A stretch of DNA of 64,000 nt from Climacium dendroides (taxonomy: Eukaryota; Streptophyta; Bryopsida; Hypnales; Climaciaceae): positions 27,483,538 through 27,547,537 of the forward strand of contig OX467091.1 of assembly GCA_950106755.1 (NCBI GenBank). The letters are read 5' to 3'. Each line of letters starts with the position of its first letter. The stretch's first letter is position 1. Under the pieces are notes generated by a model. The model was not told the origin of the DNA and made no database searches. It saw only the letters and a list, made by a program, of their open reading frames with translations. A program made the translations under genes and the position numbers. This document shows, in pieces, positions 1 through 11,360 of the stretch.

Positions 1-2
1 CG

Positions 3-1356
3 GACAAGGGACCGGCTTCTCGGACGGATCGCTTCTACATGGGTAAGTTCCAGAATCCCCCAACGAAGAAGGATGGTTTCCCTGTGGCAGAGTGCATAAA
101 TGGTAGGGAGAAACGTTTAATGAAGTACCTAGCAGCCATCCTTAGTCCAGAGCGACCAAACAAGATTACGGTCACCCTGGCGAACACTATTTTCGGTGCA
201 CTATCGGGTGACCGGAAAGTAGATTGGGGCGTAGTGATGAGAGATCAGATCAAGAGATTGGTAGGAGGTATAGGGAAGTCTAAGCCTTCCCCTATAACCC
301 CTTTTCTCTACCACTTGTATTAAGCACATGGCTGGCTTACAAATAGAGAGATAGATTCATATGATACGACCAAAGCCATGTCAGAATTCGATATAGAAGA
401 CCCAGATGAGGAAGCCGGGCAAGAAGAGGTAGATTCAGAGGTAGACACTATACCGGTCGAGGAAGCTAAGTCTCAGTGGAGGAGGCAGGATCGGAAAGAG
501 AAAGACTCAGAGATAGGAGAAGGTAGTAAGGGAGTCGATCCGGTCTGGAACCAGGATCCTCTCGGTCGAATTCTGAGGGAACTTAGTGAGTTTCGGGTCT
601 AGTACGGGAAGAGCCAGGAGACCATTCAAGAACTATGTCAGCTGCTGAAGATCAGTCAGCCGTAGTAGCTTGTTGCCCAACTAGACCGGAAGATGAAGGA
701 GGCGGTGAAGAAAGAGCTGAGCAAAGCTGCGAGTAAGGTGGACCAGCTAACGAGGGAGTTGGAGGAGAAGAGAGAAGAAATGGACCAGTAGAAGAAATTC
801 TCCAAGATAGCTACAAAGAACCTTCAGGCGATCCGGGAGTTCATCGACAATCCGGGCGAAGTTATCAACAAAGCAATGTTGTTTGACGAGAAGATGATGG
901 AGACCGGAAAGCAAATTCCAGCCAACCTGATGATGGCGTTAGTGTCCTACCACCGCAAGATGGAGGCAATAGTGGAGCCACTACGCGAGGTGATGAAGGA
1001 GGTAGAAGGACGACGAGAGCGGGAGCAGGGACCGGAAACGGAACCGGAACTCGCACCAACACCCCTTCTAGTCACCAAAGAAGAAGTAAAGGCGAAGGAC
1101 AAGATGGAGGATGTGCCAAGCTCTTCCATCCTGTCAGAGCCTAAAGGAGAAATGACTTCCCTACTAGGGGAAGTAACGGATGTTGCTCTTCATGTAGCGC
1201 GAGCAGTAGAAGCTGTTGAGGAAGAGAAGACCGGAGAAGTGGAGACAACAAGCAAGGCGAGGGAACTACTAGAAGAGGTGAAGGCCGCAGCTGAAGAGAA
1301 GACGAGGTCTGGATCGGAACCGTCCGAGAAGAAGAACGTGCCCAAACCAGGGCTGA
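3..1356 (+). pseudogene. Family B LTR-encoded protein, N-terminal and central part
   Basis: A single frame stays recognisable from the window edge to the chromovirus insertion. It is broken by in-frame stops near 321, 600, 661, 664 and 789; the context and related copies suggest most were glutamine codons. The N-terminal domain (about 60-323) has the family signature KDGF.V, ILSPERPNKITVTLANTIFG and ALSGDRKVDWG, and ends in a YHLY block. An acidic linker follows, then a Lys/Glu-rich coiled-coil-like stretch (about 690-830). The C-terminal domain contains EVINKAMLFDEK (about 860-890). The acidic tail runs into the LTR insertion and resumes at 9415. No function is known to me. The resemblance to plant transposon-associated domains is only by pattern. 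It is non-functional as it stands. Confidence 0.7.
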
Positions 1357-2650
1357 TGTCACACCCCTATCTACTTGGGGTGCCCAAATGAACCTTAGTG
1401 CGCAAGGGGGGACCTTAGGGGTGACTTCCCAAGCCTTGCAATAGACTAGGTAGGGAGAATGAAGAGACTCCCGATCAAACAAGGCACAATAGCGCCCTGC
1501 TTTTAAAGTGAACATGAGAGTGCCACACATGCTTGGAAAGCTCTTGACAATACGCTTCTAATGGCGCAAAGAACGCGAAATTTGGAGTTGTGAGCGAAAA
1601 GTTATGGCCGCTCAAAGTTGACTGGGTCCCGGTGGCGCCGGGACACTTGAGGGCTAGGTGTGAGGGGTTCCCAATGAATCCCACAACAAAGTATGGCATG
1701 TGGCATATCATTGGAAAGCTATGAACACAAGGAACCTAGAATGACAAGCATTACGAGGTTCTAAGACATGAGTCAAAAGTTATGGCCAAAAGAAGAGCCG
1801 TGGTGAAGGCGTGACGCCTCCCCCGGTGCATCCGAATCTTTAGAGGGCCATAACTTTGCGAATATTTGTCCAAATGGGACGAGTGAGCAGTCCATCGGCA
1901 TCTACTCGTCGCGTAGATGTCTAAAATGGGCTCGCATGTTGGATTTGGAGCTCAGAGCGCAAAGTTACGCCGGTTGGAAGTTCGTGAGCCCAAACGGTGA
2001 CGTAACTTGGCGATTTGGGTTGGGAGTGGGTGGTCTTCCACAACCCAAGGTTATCCAAGGACTTCCTTCGACCTAGGATGGGGGGTCTGCTGAATACCAC
2101 AGAGAGTACTATAGGAGGGGTTGGTCTCCCTCCTCCCTCCCTCTTGAAGCCTTGGTGAGTCCCGATGACTCATGGTTGGTGGTGGTGACTTCACCACCAC
2201 TTCAAGGCACCATGGGACACTTGGGTGTGTGTCCCGTGACATCGGTTGGGTGGAGTCCCGCTCCTTGCTAGGCCTCCTTGGATGTGTTCCGAGTTGTGAG
2301 CGCCGGTTACCTCTAGTGGATGAGTAGCAAATGCAAAAAGGGCTAGCATGGAGTGGGGTGACACTCAAGGGCGGTTAGGACCATGGTGAGTAGTGCCACC
2401 ATGGGTCCTTGCACATTAAGGTGGAAGTTCCGCCCTATGTTACTAAGTGACATGCCCGGTGTCACGATGGGAGTGTGTGCTAGTAGTCTCGGTGACTGGG
2501 ACTTGGCAAATGAGTTGGAAATGGGGACTGACATTGTGGGTGCTTGGCATGTGTAGTGTTAGGCAGTTGGTGACCAAGTGACGTTGTAAGTGGACTGGGG
2601 TGAACCTAGTGAGCTGTTGGGAGCTGGTAGGTGTCATTTGGGTTGCGACA
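1357..2650 (+). repeat. Chromovirus 5' LTR (family A)
   Basis: It starts tgtcacacccc and ends gcgaca, 1,294 bp, and is followed two bases later by the primer-binding site. It is nearly identical to 8120-9414 over the first 1.1 kb. By eye the two differ at about 7 places there, but at about 16-17 places in the last 180 bp. Confidence 0.92.
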
Positions 2651-2652
2651 TT

Positions 2653-2664
2653 TGGTATCAAAGC
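2653..2664 (+). other. Primer-binding site, initiator tRNA-Met type
   Basis: The sequence tggtatcaaagc lies two bases after the 5' LTR. Plant chromoviruses commonly use tggtatcagagc, complementary to the 3' end of initiator tRNA-Met, so this copy carries one mismatch (G to A). Confidence 0.85.
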
Positions 2665-2698
2665 AGGGCTACGTTGGTGTGCAGTGAGTCTTGGAGCC

Positions 2699-4137
2699 AT
2701 GGTGAGAGCAAAGACAAGTGAAGCTGGAGCTTCAAGACAAGGGCGCCAAACACGTAGTCAAGGTTTGGAGGCTAATGAGCCTTCCTTAGAGGAAACTCAA
2801 GGAGGGGATTCTCTTCACTTGGAGCAAATGGGACAAGAATTGACTCCCATTGAGGAAGAGAATGTGGAAACTAGTGCCAAGGAAGGTGACACCGCCACTA
2901 GTCCTGGGAAACCCCAACGTGATCGCAAACGGAAGGGCGTGACCTCATGTTTGAAGAACTTGTCAAAACACTTCAGGTGATGCAAGGTGAAATCAAAGAG
3001 CTTAAGGAGAAGGGTTCTACCTCTTCTTCTCACAAATTGTGCAAAACCAACATGCCATCTTCTTTCACAAGCATTGGCAAGGCCCACAAAGTGAAGGACT
3101 TTTTGGTAGAATTGGAGTTGTACTTTGAAGCTCAAAGAGCATCTGAAGAAGACAAGATCACCATTGCAGTGACCTTTCTCAAGGATCATGCGTTGCTTTG
3201 GTGGACTTACTTTCGTGGGGAAAGTCCTGAGGTGGTGGATAACTTGACTTGGGCTGGTTTCAAGGAACGCATTAGCGACCGCTTCACCCCAGAATACCAA
3301 GACATTCGTGATGGAGTGGCACTTGTGAGACTCAAGCAAACAGGGAGTCTTAGGGGGTATGTGCGGGAGTTTAATGCACATTTGAATGTGCTTCCAAGGC
3401 TAGATGAGCTAGCCAAGAAGATCATTTTCTTCAATGGCTTGCAAAGTTGGGCAGAGCCTGCATTGTTTAGAATGCCCCAACTTCCAGAGACTTGTACGGA
3501 GTTGTTGAAGCTGGCTGAAAGGATTGGTGATGATGAGGGCCAAAACAAGAAGGCTAAAGATGGGCCTTCAACAGGTGAGTCAAGCAAACACTCCAAGCGT
3601 AAGTTGAGGCGTCATGTTTGGATGAAGAGCAAGCATGGTGGGGATGGAGCCAAGTCAAGTGGGCCAAAAGAAGGACAAGCTAAGGGCATTGACAAAGGGG
3701 GTGACAAAAACAAAAGGGATGTGAGCCAAATGACTTGTTACAATTGTAGAGAGAAGGGCCACTTATCCCGGGGTTGCACCAAACCTAAGGTGAGTGTCCA
3801 AAATGCACGCTCTCACATTGGAGAGCATGTTCTTCAAAGTGGCTTCTTGGCTAAGGCAAATCAACCCAAGTTGAGTCCCCGTTTGTTGTTCTTAAAAGGG
3901 TCCATAAGTAAACATGATGTTTCACTCCTGGTGGATACAAGTGCAACTCACTCATTCATGAGCCCAAGACTTGCTAAAGAGTTGGGCTTGCAAATCAAGG
4001 AGTCTTGCAAGCCCATCAAAGTGCAGTTTGCCAAAGGCAAGCCGCACAAGACAAGCAAGGTGGCAACAAATGTGGAAGTGAAGTGTGGGAGTTCACCTTT
4101 GTGGAGGACTTCACAGTGTGTGATATGGATGGGGTAG
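2699..4137 (+). pseudogene. gag-pro: Chromovirus Gag and protease (frameshifted)
   Basis: Gag forms the particle core and the protease cuts the polyprotein. The most plausible start is the ATG at 2699, whose frame runs through an acidic N-terminus to about 2940. The conserved Gag body continues in another frame from about 2947, so a small indel separates them. The retrotransposon Gag domain lies at about 3050-3530 (motif LLWWTYF), followed by a basic linker and a zinc knuckle CYNCREKGHLSRGC at about 3735-3780. The protease core reads LLVDTSATHSF, where DTGA or DSGA is expected, so the catalytic-loop glycine is replaced by serine. The frame is lost again near 4085, where the downstream frame takes over. 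The copy should give no working Gag-Pol. Confidence 0.88.
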
Positions 4138-5303
4138 ACCTCATCCTAGGAAATACTTTCCTAGATACTTATGAAGTAGATATAAGAAGGCGGCCATCTT
4201 TGAAGGTGGTTGCCAATGTAGATGGAAAAGAGATAAAGTTAGAAATAACTAAGTCACCCAAGATGCTGGGGACTCAAATCCATCTAGTAGTTTTGGAAGA
4301 ACTTAGTGATACTAAGTTCTTGATTGTTATGCGTGCTAGTGTGGTTGGAGAGGAAAAGAAGTTGGCTAATAGGGCCAATTCCCCTCCAAAGTGTGTAACA
4401 AGTGTAATCCATAAGTTTATGGATGTTTTGACAACAGAGTTGCCTGATGCCTTGCCTCCTAAAAGGGAAGTGGATCACAAAATTGAGGTGGTGCCTGGAT
4501 CACAACCACCATCCAAGGCACCTTACCGGTTGAATCAAAGGGAGTTGAAAGAGTTGAAACACCAACTCAATGAGCTCTTAGCTAAAGGATACATTCGCAA
4601 GAGCAAGTCACCTTATGGAGCGCCAGTCTTGTTTGTGGACAAGAAGGATGGAAAACTTCGCATGTGTGTGGATTATAGGGCACTCAATAAGATTACCATT
4701 AAGAACAACTACCCTTTACTTCGAATTGATGATCTCTTTGATAGGTTGGCAGGGGCGGTGTACTTTAGCCGCATTGATTTGAAGTCAGGTTACTACCAAA
4801 TTCGAATTGCACTTGGAGACATTGAAAAGACGGCATGTAGGACCCGATATGGGTCCTATGAGTTTTTGGTGATGCCTTTTGGTCTATGCAATGCCCCTTC
4901 AACATTCACCACCCTTATGAACACTGTGTTCCATCAAGAGATGGATGAATTTGTCATTGTCTACATTGATGACATCTTGGTGTACTCCAAGACAGCGGAG
5001 GAGCATGCCAAGCACCTTGAGATTGTGTTGGGAAAGCTTAGGGAACACAAGTTGTATGCAAATGGGGAGAAAAGTGAGTTTGGTTTGATGGAGATTGACT
5101 TCTTGGGCCACATGTTGTCTGGATCAGGGATCAAGCCAGATACAAAGAAGGTAGAAGCAATCAAGGAGTGGAAACCACCTACCACCCAAAAAGGTGTAAG
5201 GTCATTTCTTGGACTTGCCAATTATTATAGGAGGTTCATTAGAGACTTCTCTAAGATTGCCAAACCTTTGTCTGACTTGTTGAAAAAGAACCAAGCCATG
5301 TGA
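4085..5303 (+). pseudogene. pol: Chromovirus protease end and reverse transcriptase
   Basis: This frame picks up the protease C-terminus ([11 protein letters not shown]) and runs through the whole RT palm and fingers. Conserved blocks are [63 protein letters not shown], and the catalytic YIDDILVYS box near 4960. The thumb block [12 protein letters not shown] follows near 5205. RT copies the element RNA into DNA inside the particle. The frame ends at 5303 within LLKKNQAM, and the next block (CEQAFDEL) is in another frame from 5299, so a short deletion or shift breaks the polyprotein here. All RT catalytic aspartates are retained. Confidence 0.92.
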
Positions 5304-7257
5304 GCAAGCTTTTGATGAGCTCAAGGCCAAACTTTCTTCTCATCCAGTGTTAAAGTTTCCTGAGTTTGATCAACCTTTTGAGGTACACACGGATGCAAGT
5401 GATTTTGCAATTGGGGGAGTGTTGATGCAAGGTGGGAGGCCCATTGCTTTTGAAAGCAAGAAGTTGGATGGGACCCAAACCAAGTGGCCAACACATGAAA
5501 AGGAGATGTTTGCAGTGGTGCATTGTTTGAAGACATGGCAATATTACCTTGGTCTTCATCAAACCAAGGTGTTCACCGATAATGTGTCGTTGAAGTATTT
5601 TGAGAGCCAAGCTAGAGTGACAGCCAAGCAGTTGAGGTGGTATGACACCTTGGCTCTTATGAATGTGGACTTGATTTACAAACCGGGCAAAGAAAATGTG
5701 GTGCCCGATGCCCTTAGCCGAAAGGATGAGTTCAAACCAAGTTCTACTCAAATACTAAGGTTAATGTATGAGGGAGAAAGTGACTTAGCTAGGAGAATAA
5801 GGGAGGCTTACATGAAGGATCCAGAAGCTCAAAAGTTCCTAAGTGATTTGAGGGTTGGCAAGGAAGTGAAGGGGATTCGATTACACCAAGGCCTAATCAA
5901 ATTCAAGCAAGGTAGGGTGTATGTCCCCAAAGGCAAGTTGAGGTTGCAAGTCTTGAAGGAGGAGCATGACAAGCCTCTTGCAGGTCATAGAGGTGAGAAA
6001 GCCACCATAAGTTTTGTGGCTAAGAGGTTCTATTGGCCTGGGATGAAAGAAGACATTGCACATTATGTAAAGACTTGTGTCACTTGTCAAGCCAACCAAG
6101 CTTCATACCAAAAACAAGTTGGATTACTTAAGCCTTTGCCCATTCCAAATGGTCCATGGGAATGTATTTCCATGGACTTCATCACTAGCTTACCGGAGTC
6201 ACAAGGGTTTGATGCCATCTTTGTGGTGGTAGATCGGTTTAGCAAGTTGGCCAGGATGGCACCAACAATAGGAGTGGCAACTGCATTTCAAACAGCCACA
6301 CTCTTTTTCAACACTTGGTGGAGGCATAGTGGATTGCCTAGGGTGATTGTCTCTGATAGAGATCCTAAATTCACAAGTGCATTTTGGAGGCACTTGTTTA
6401 GGAAAATGAAGACCAAGCTTTCATTTAGCACAGCATTTCATCTTCAAACAGATGGGCAAACAGAGAGGGTGAATGGGGTCTTGAATCAATACCTTAGAAA
6501 CTATGTGAGTGCTGACCAAAGTGATTGGACAGAGTATTTGGCTTTGGCTGAGTTTAGTTACAACAAAGTCAAACACGTAGCTACAGGAGAATCGCCATTC
6601 AAAGTGGCTTATGGTGTGGAGCCACTTATGCCTATTGACCTTGCCTTGGAGGGGTTGCAATCAGAGTTTGAAAGAAGCCAAGTTGCAGAAGACTTTGTTG
6701 TTTATAGAGAAGCTATGCTTGAGAAGATCAAGTTGCATCTAGACAAGGCACAAAAGAGATACATCAAACAAGTGAACAAAGGGAGACGCCAGGTGGAGTA
6801 TGCTGTGGGACAAAAGGTGTGGTTGAATGTGAAGAATTTCACATTGTCAGAAGGACTAACACCTAAGTTCATGGCCAAATATGCAAGTCCCTTTGTCATC
6901 GCCGAGCGGTTGTTTGAGGATGTTTATAAGTTAGAATTGCCACAGGAAATCAAGGTGCACCCAACTTTTCATGTTTCATTGTTGAAGCCATATCATGAGG
7001 ATACCTTGAGGCCGGAACGCAAGCAAGTGTTGCGGCCTCTCCCTGAGTTAGTTGGAGAACACCTTGAGTATGAGGTGGAAGGGATTCTCAAGAATAGAAA
7101 TACTAAGAAAAGGGGCAAAGAATACTTAGTGAAATGGTGGGGGTATCATGAAAAGGAAGCAACTTGGGTGAATGCCAAAGATATGGTTCATGTAAAGGAG
7201 GTGGTGGATCGATTTGAACAAAGTAGACAATCCAACAAAAAGCCGCGTAGGAGTTGA
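5299..7257 (+). pseudogene. pol: Chromovirus RNase H, integrase and chromodomain
   Basis: This long open frame follows the RT frameshift. RNase H spans about 5340-5720 (VHTDASDFAIGGVL, then PDALSR). Integrase begins with the HHCC zinc module at about 5965-6110 (GHRGEKATI through CVTCQ). Its DDE core is visible as MDFITSLPE (6175), VSDRDPKF (6350) and QTDGQTERVN (6450). A chromodomain of about 50 residues lies at about 7065-7230 (EVEGILKNR, EYLVKWWGY, ATWVNAKD); in this clade it is known to steer integration towards particular chromatin. The frame is intact over 650 codons, so this half of the polyprotein could fold, but it is cut off from Gag-RT by the upstream frameshift. Confidence 0.93.
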
Positions 7258-8119
7258 TGAGGACATCAACCTTTGTTAGTGGGGGAGAAACACAACACTT
7301 GTGTAAACAGTGCATTTATGCGCTTGTCTATTGTGTACTTGTTTTGAAATAAAGTTGCAATGTTGGAAATGACTCCTTCTGTGTGAGTTAGCTCTTGATT
7401 GGCATTAGCACTATGAGATGAATCCTAGTCTCATTGATGTTTGGTTTAGTAGAAGAGGATGGAATGATACGTAAATCAATTTTGAGAATGCTGCAAAATA
7501 GGGGCCTTGGCTTGAAGGTTGCAAAGGACTAAACCCTTTTGACTTTCAAGCTTAGGACTTGCTTGGGCGGGAGCAAGATAGTGGCACGGGCTTACAAAAG
7601 TGCCCTTTGGGAGTGGACCATTGTCTACACATGGATTGATCATCCATGCCTCGGGAGAGTACTCAAAGGACAAGTCGGGCGGGACTTGACACTATCTCTG
7701 GGCTTGCAAAGTTCATCACTTGATAACTAAAGTGTTTGAGAGGGGTCTTGGTGTTGCAACCAAGTAGAAATTGATGAGCCTTGAGTTCTTCCTAGTCAAG
7801 TAAGTAAGATAGGCTAGTTGAGCCTAACTCGGAGCCAAAAGAGGGTAAACCGGGGGAGTCTCAAAGTAGATAAGTTCCTTTAGTGTAGGTTTAGGTCCTT
7901 GGATGTTTGCTGTCCAGGGTGCCAAAACCATGGGCTTATCTAGTGCCACCTTGGGAGACTTAGCCATTTGAACTAAGTAAATGAGTACTTGGATCATTGC
8001 GGGGTTAGCTACCCAGAACGCAATGAAAGTGTTGAGGGGGATGGCTACCCTTTTTAACTCAATGCTTCCGACAAGAAGTAATGTCGATGAGGGCATCGAC
8101 CCTATTTGGTGGGGGTGAG
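7258..8119 (+). other. Chromovirus 3' internal region with duplicated polypurine-tract block
   Basis: This 860-bp stretch has no convincing coding sequence. The functional polypurine tract is ggtgggggtgag at about 8108-8119, touching the 3' LTR. A very similar block occurs at 7254-7288: both read gatgagg.catc followed by a few bases and a gtgggggag-like tract. The interval between them (7289-8082) therefore looks like a segment gained between two copies of the end-of-element sequence. Confidence 0.6.
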
Positions 8120-9414
8120 TGTCACGCCCCTATCTACTTGGGGTGCCCAAATGAACCTTAGTGCGCAAGGGGGGACCTTGGGGGTGACTTCCCAAGCCTT
8201 GCAATAGACTAGGTAGGGAGAATGAAGAGACTCCCGATCAAACAAGGCACAATAGCGCCCTGCTTTTAAAGTGAACATGAGAGTGCCACACATGCTTGGA
8301 ACGCTCTTGACAATACGCTTCTAATGGCGCAAAGAACGCGAAATTTGGAGTTGTGAGCGAAAAGTTATGGCCGCTCAAAGTTGACTGGGTCCCGGGGGCG
8401 CCAGGACACTTCAGGGTTAGGTGTGAGGGGTTCCCAATGAATCCCACAACAAAGTATGGCATGTGGCATATCATTGGAAAGCTATGAACACAAGGAACCT
8501 AGAATGACAAGCATTACGAGGTTCTAAGACATGAGTCAAAAGTTATGGCCAAAAGAAGAGCCGTGGTGAAGGCGTGACGCCTCCCCCGGTGCATCCGAAT
8601 CTTTAGAGGGCCATAACTTTGCGAATATTTGTCCAAATGGGACGAGTGAGCAGTCCATCGGCATCTACTCGTCGCGTAGATGTCTAAAATGGGCTCGCAT
8701 GTTGGATTTGGAGCTCAGAGCGCAAAGTTACGCCGGTTGGAAGTTCGTGAGCCCAAACGGTGACGTAACTTGGCGATTTGGGTTGGGAGTGGGTGGTCTT
8801 CCACAACCCAAGGTTATCCAAGGACTTCCTTCGACCTAGGATGGGGGGTCTGCTGAATACCACAGAGAGTACTATAGGAGGGGTTGGTCTCCCTCCTCCC
8901 TCCCTCTTGAAGCCTTGGTGAGTCCCGATGACTCATGGTTGGTGGTGGTGACTTCACCACCACTTCAAGGCACCATGGGACACTTGGGTGTGTGTCCCGT
9001 GACATCGGTTGGGTGGAGTCCCGCTCCTTGCTAGGCCTCCTTGGATGTGTTCCGAGTTGTGAGCGCCGGTTACCTCTAGTGGATGAGTAGCAAATGCAAA
9101 AAGGGCTAGCATGGAGTGGGGTGACACTCAAGGGCGGTTAGGACCATGGTGAGTAGTGCCACCATGGGTCCTTGCACATTAAGGTGGAAGTTCCGCCCTA
9201 TGTTACTAAGTGACATGCCCGGTGTCACGATGGGAGTGTGTGCTAGTAGTCCCGGTGACTAGGACTTGGCAAACTGAGTTGAAAATGGGGACTAACACTG
9301 TGGATGCTTGGCATGTGTAGTGGTAGGCAGTTGGTGACCAAATGACGCTGTAAGTGGACTGGGGTGAAGCTAGTGAGCTGCTGGGAGTTGGTAGGTGTCA
9401 TTTGGCTCGCGACA
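8120..9414 (+). repeat. Chromovirus 3' LTR (family A)
   Basis: It starts tgtcacgcccc directly after a polypurine tract and ends gcgaca, 1,295 bp. The following sequence (ggcaaggatccggg) is family B DNA that matches the paralogous copy at 35251. Confidence 0.92.
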
Positions 9415-11070
9415 GGCAAGGATCCGGGAAGAGTAGACTGATTGAGGAAATCACTCCTCAGAGTACTAGGGCCAATGTTCTGCCTACACCAACCACGCAA
9501 AAGAAGAAGCCTCCAATTATGACACATAAGAAGAGGACGATTCTAGAGGACAATGACGAGGAGGAAGAAGAAGAAGAAGATGTCGCGACCCCAATGACAC
9601 CTAACAGCTTCCAGAAGCTCCCTAGGTTCATTCCAACCCACTAACAGCGTCACTTGGTCACCAACTGCCTAACACTGCACATGCCAAGCACCCACAATGT
9701 CAGTCCCCATTTCCAACTCATTTGCCAAGTCCCAGTCACCGGGACTACTAGCACACACTCCCATCGTGACACCGGGCATGTCACTTAGTAACATAGGGCG
9801 GAACTTCCACCTTAATGTGCAAGGACCCATGGTGGCACTACTCACCATGGTCCTAACCGCCCTTGAGTGTCACCCCACTCCATGCTAGCCCTTTTTGCAT
9901 TTGCTACTCATCCACTAGAGGTAACCGGCGCTCACAACTCGGGACACATCCAAGGAGGCCTAGCAAAGAGCGGGACTCGACCCAACCGATGTCACGGGAC
10001 ACACACAAGTGTCCCATGGTGCCTTGAAGTGGTGGTGAAGTCACCACCACCAACCATGAGTCATCGGGACTCACCAAGGCTTCAAGAGGGAGGGAGGAGG
10101 GAGACCAACCCCTCCTATAGTACTCTCTGTGGTATTCAGCAGACCCCCCATCCTAGGTCGAAGGAAGTCCTTGGATAACCTTGGGTTGTGGAAGACCACT
10201 CACTTCCAACCCAAATCGTCAAGTTACGTCACCGTTTGGGCTCACGATCTTCCAACCGGCGTAACTTTGCGCTCTGAGCTCCAAATCCAACATGCGAGCC
10301 CATTTTAGACATCTACGCGACGAGTAGATGCCGATGGACTGCTCACTCGTCCCATTTGGACAAATATTCGCAAAGTTATGGCCCTCTAAAGATTCGGATG
10401 CACCGGGGGAGGCGTCACGCCTTCACCACGGCTCTTCTTTTGGCCATAACTTTTGACTCATGTCTTAGAACCTCGTAATGCTTGTCATTCTAGGTTCCTT
10501 GTGTTCATAGCTTTCCAATGATATGCCACATGCCATACTTTGTTGTGGGATTCATTGAAAACCCCTCACACCTAACCCTGAAGTGTCCTGGCGCCCCCGG
10601 GACCCAGTCAACTTTGAGCGGCCATAACTTTTCGCTCACAACTCCAAATTGCGTGTTCTTTGCGTCATTAGAAGCGTATTGTCAAGAGCTTTCCAAGCAT
10701 GTGTGGCACTCTCATGTTCACTTCAAAATCAGGGCGCTATTGTGCCTTGTTTGATCGGGAGTCTCTTCATTCTCCCTACCTAGTCTATTGCAAGGCTTGG
10801 GAAGTCACCCCCAAGGTCCCCCTTTGCGCACTAAGGTCCATTTGGGCACCCCAAGTAGATAGGGGCGTGACAGAAGAAGACGAGGATGAAGAATCCGATA
10901 TTGAGGAAGACTCAGAGCCGTATTCTGACCCGAATCAAGTACTAGCAGAAACTCGGGCAACGAAGGCTGCAGCATCCAAGAAGAAGAAGCTTGCCGCTCG
11001 GGGTAAGGTACGCCAGGGACAGAAGACTGAAACCGGAAAGAAGCCGGCCGTGAAGAAGTTAAAAACTTAG
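9415..11070 (+). pseudogene. Family B LTR-encoded protein, C-terminal part (split by solo LTR)
   Basis: This is the C-terminal part of the reading frame begun at position 3. The first piece (9415-9580) encodes a basic stretch (KKKPP, HKKR) leading into a run of aspartate and glutamate. The solo LTR 9581-10872 interrupts that run and duplicates gaaga. The second piece (10878-11070) continues the acidic run (EEDEDEESDIEED) and ends in a lysine-rich tail with AAASKKKKLAARGK and KKPAVKKLKT before a TAG. Alternating acidic and basic tails of this type occur in all five LTR protein families here and would suit a nuclear or nucleic-acid-binding protein; that role is inferred. Confidence 0.65.
9581..10872 (-). 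repeat. Solo LTR of the chromovirus family, inverted
   Basis: The 1,292-bp sequence is the reverse complement of the family A LTR, from tgtcgcgac to gggcgtgaca. It is flanked on both sides by gaaga (9576-9580 and 10873-10877), a 5-bp target duplication. No internal sequence remains, so it is a product of LTR-LTR recombination. Its far end (R/U5 side) resembles the 5' LTR at 1357 more than the 3' LTR at 8120. Confidence 0.95.
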
Positions 11071-11351
11071 AAAGTTATGTAGGGTAAATTTCTGAGGAGA
11101 GGGTAGTGAAAATCTGAAGTTTAGGGATAGTTGTACATAATTAGGAAAATTACTTGTTGAGTGACACGGCCACTAGCAGTTGGAAAGTGACCGAGTCCGT
11201 AATTATTGGATCTGAGATCCACTTTTAGCGGAAGTAGTGGGAGTTTGAGTGAAAGTCAACAGGGCTAGAAATTAGTAAGGGAATGAAACGTGTTGAGCCC
11301 TGATTGGCTGGAGCATTACTTTTAGGTTAGGATTTTGAGGGAGTAGTTTAG

Positions 11352-11360
11352 TATTTAAAT
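11352..11360 (+). promoter_or_regulatory. TATA-like box downstream of the LTR reading frame (family B)
   Basis: The motif tatttaaat is preserved in the same context at 37814-37822 and 56001-56009. It lies about 280 bp after the LTR protein stop codon and about 1.15 kb before the LTR 3' end. This would suit initiation of the genomic transcript. Confidence 0.55.

Larger units (their letters stand above)
1357..9414 (+). mobile_element. Chromovirus (Ty3-type LTR retrotransposon with chromodomain), complete but decayed
   Basis: Two direct LTRs (1357-2650 and 8120-9414) bound a primer-binding site, Gag with a CCHC knuckle, protease, RT, RNase H, HHCC/DDE integrase and a C-terminal chromodomain, in the order expected of chromoviruses. 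It sits inside the family B LTR reading frame. The flanks gctga and ggcaa do not form a target duplication. Compared with the paralogous B copy at 34541-35275, 147 bp of target is missing at the junction. The polyprotein has at least three frameshifts and a substituted protease active site, so this copy is not autonomous. Confidence 0.93.

Noticed and set aside
865..1129. Minus-strand open frames opposite the LTR proteins (also opposite 14700-15000 and 42700-43400)
   Set aside because: They mirror the codon pattern of the sense frames and have no conserved motifs of their own, so they are shadows.
2051..2534. Open frames of 60-105 codons within family A LTRs (also 8814-9131, 9697-10178)
   Set aside because: They are the same LTR sequence read in each copy, with no protein-like features, and they lie across LTR regulatory sequence.
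1357..9414. Chromovirus as a currently active element
   Set aside because: Frame breaks near 2940, 4085 and 5300, the substituted protease loop and LTR differences make this copy inactive, although its integrase-chromodomain frame is intact.
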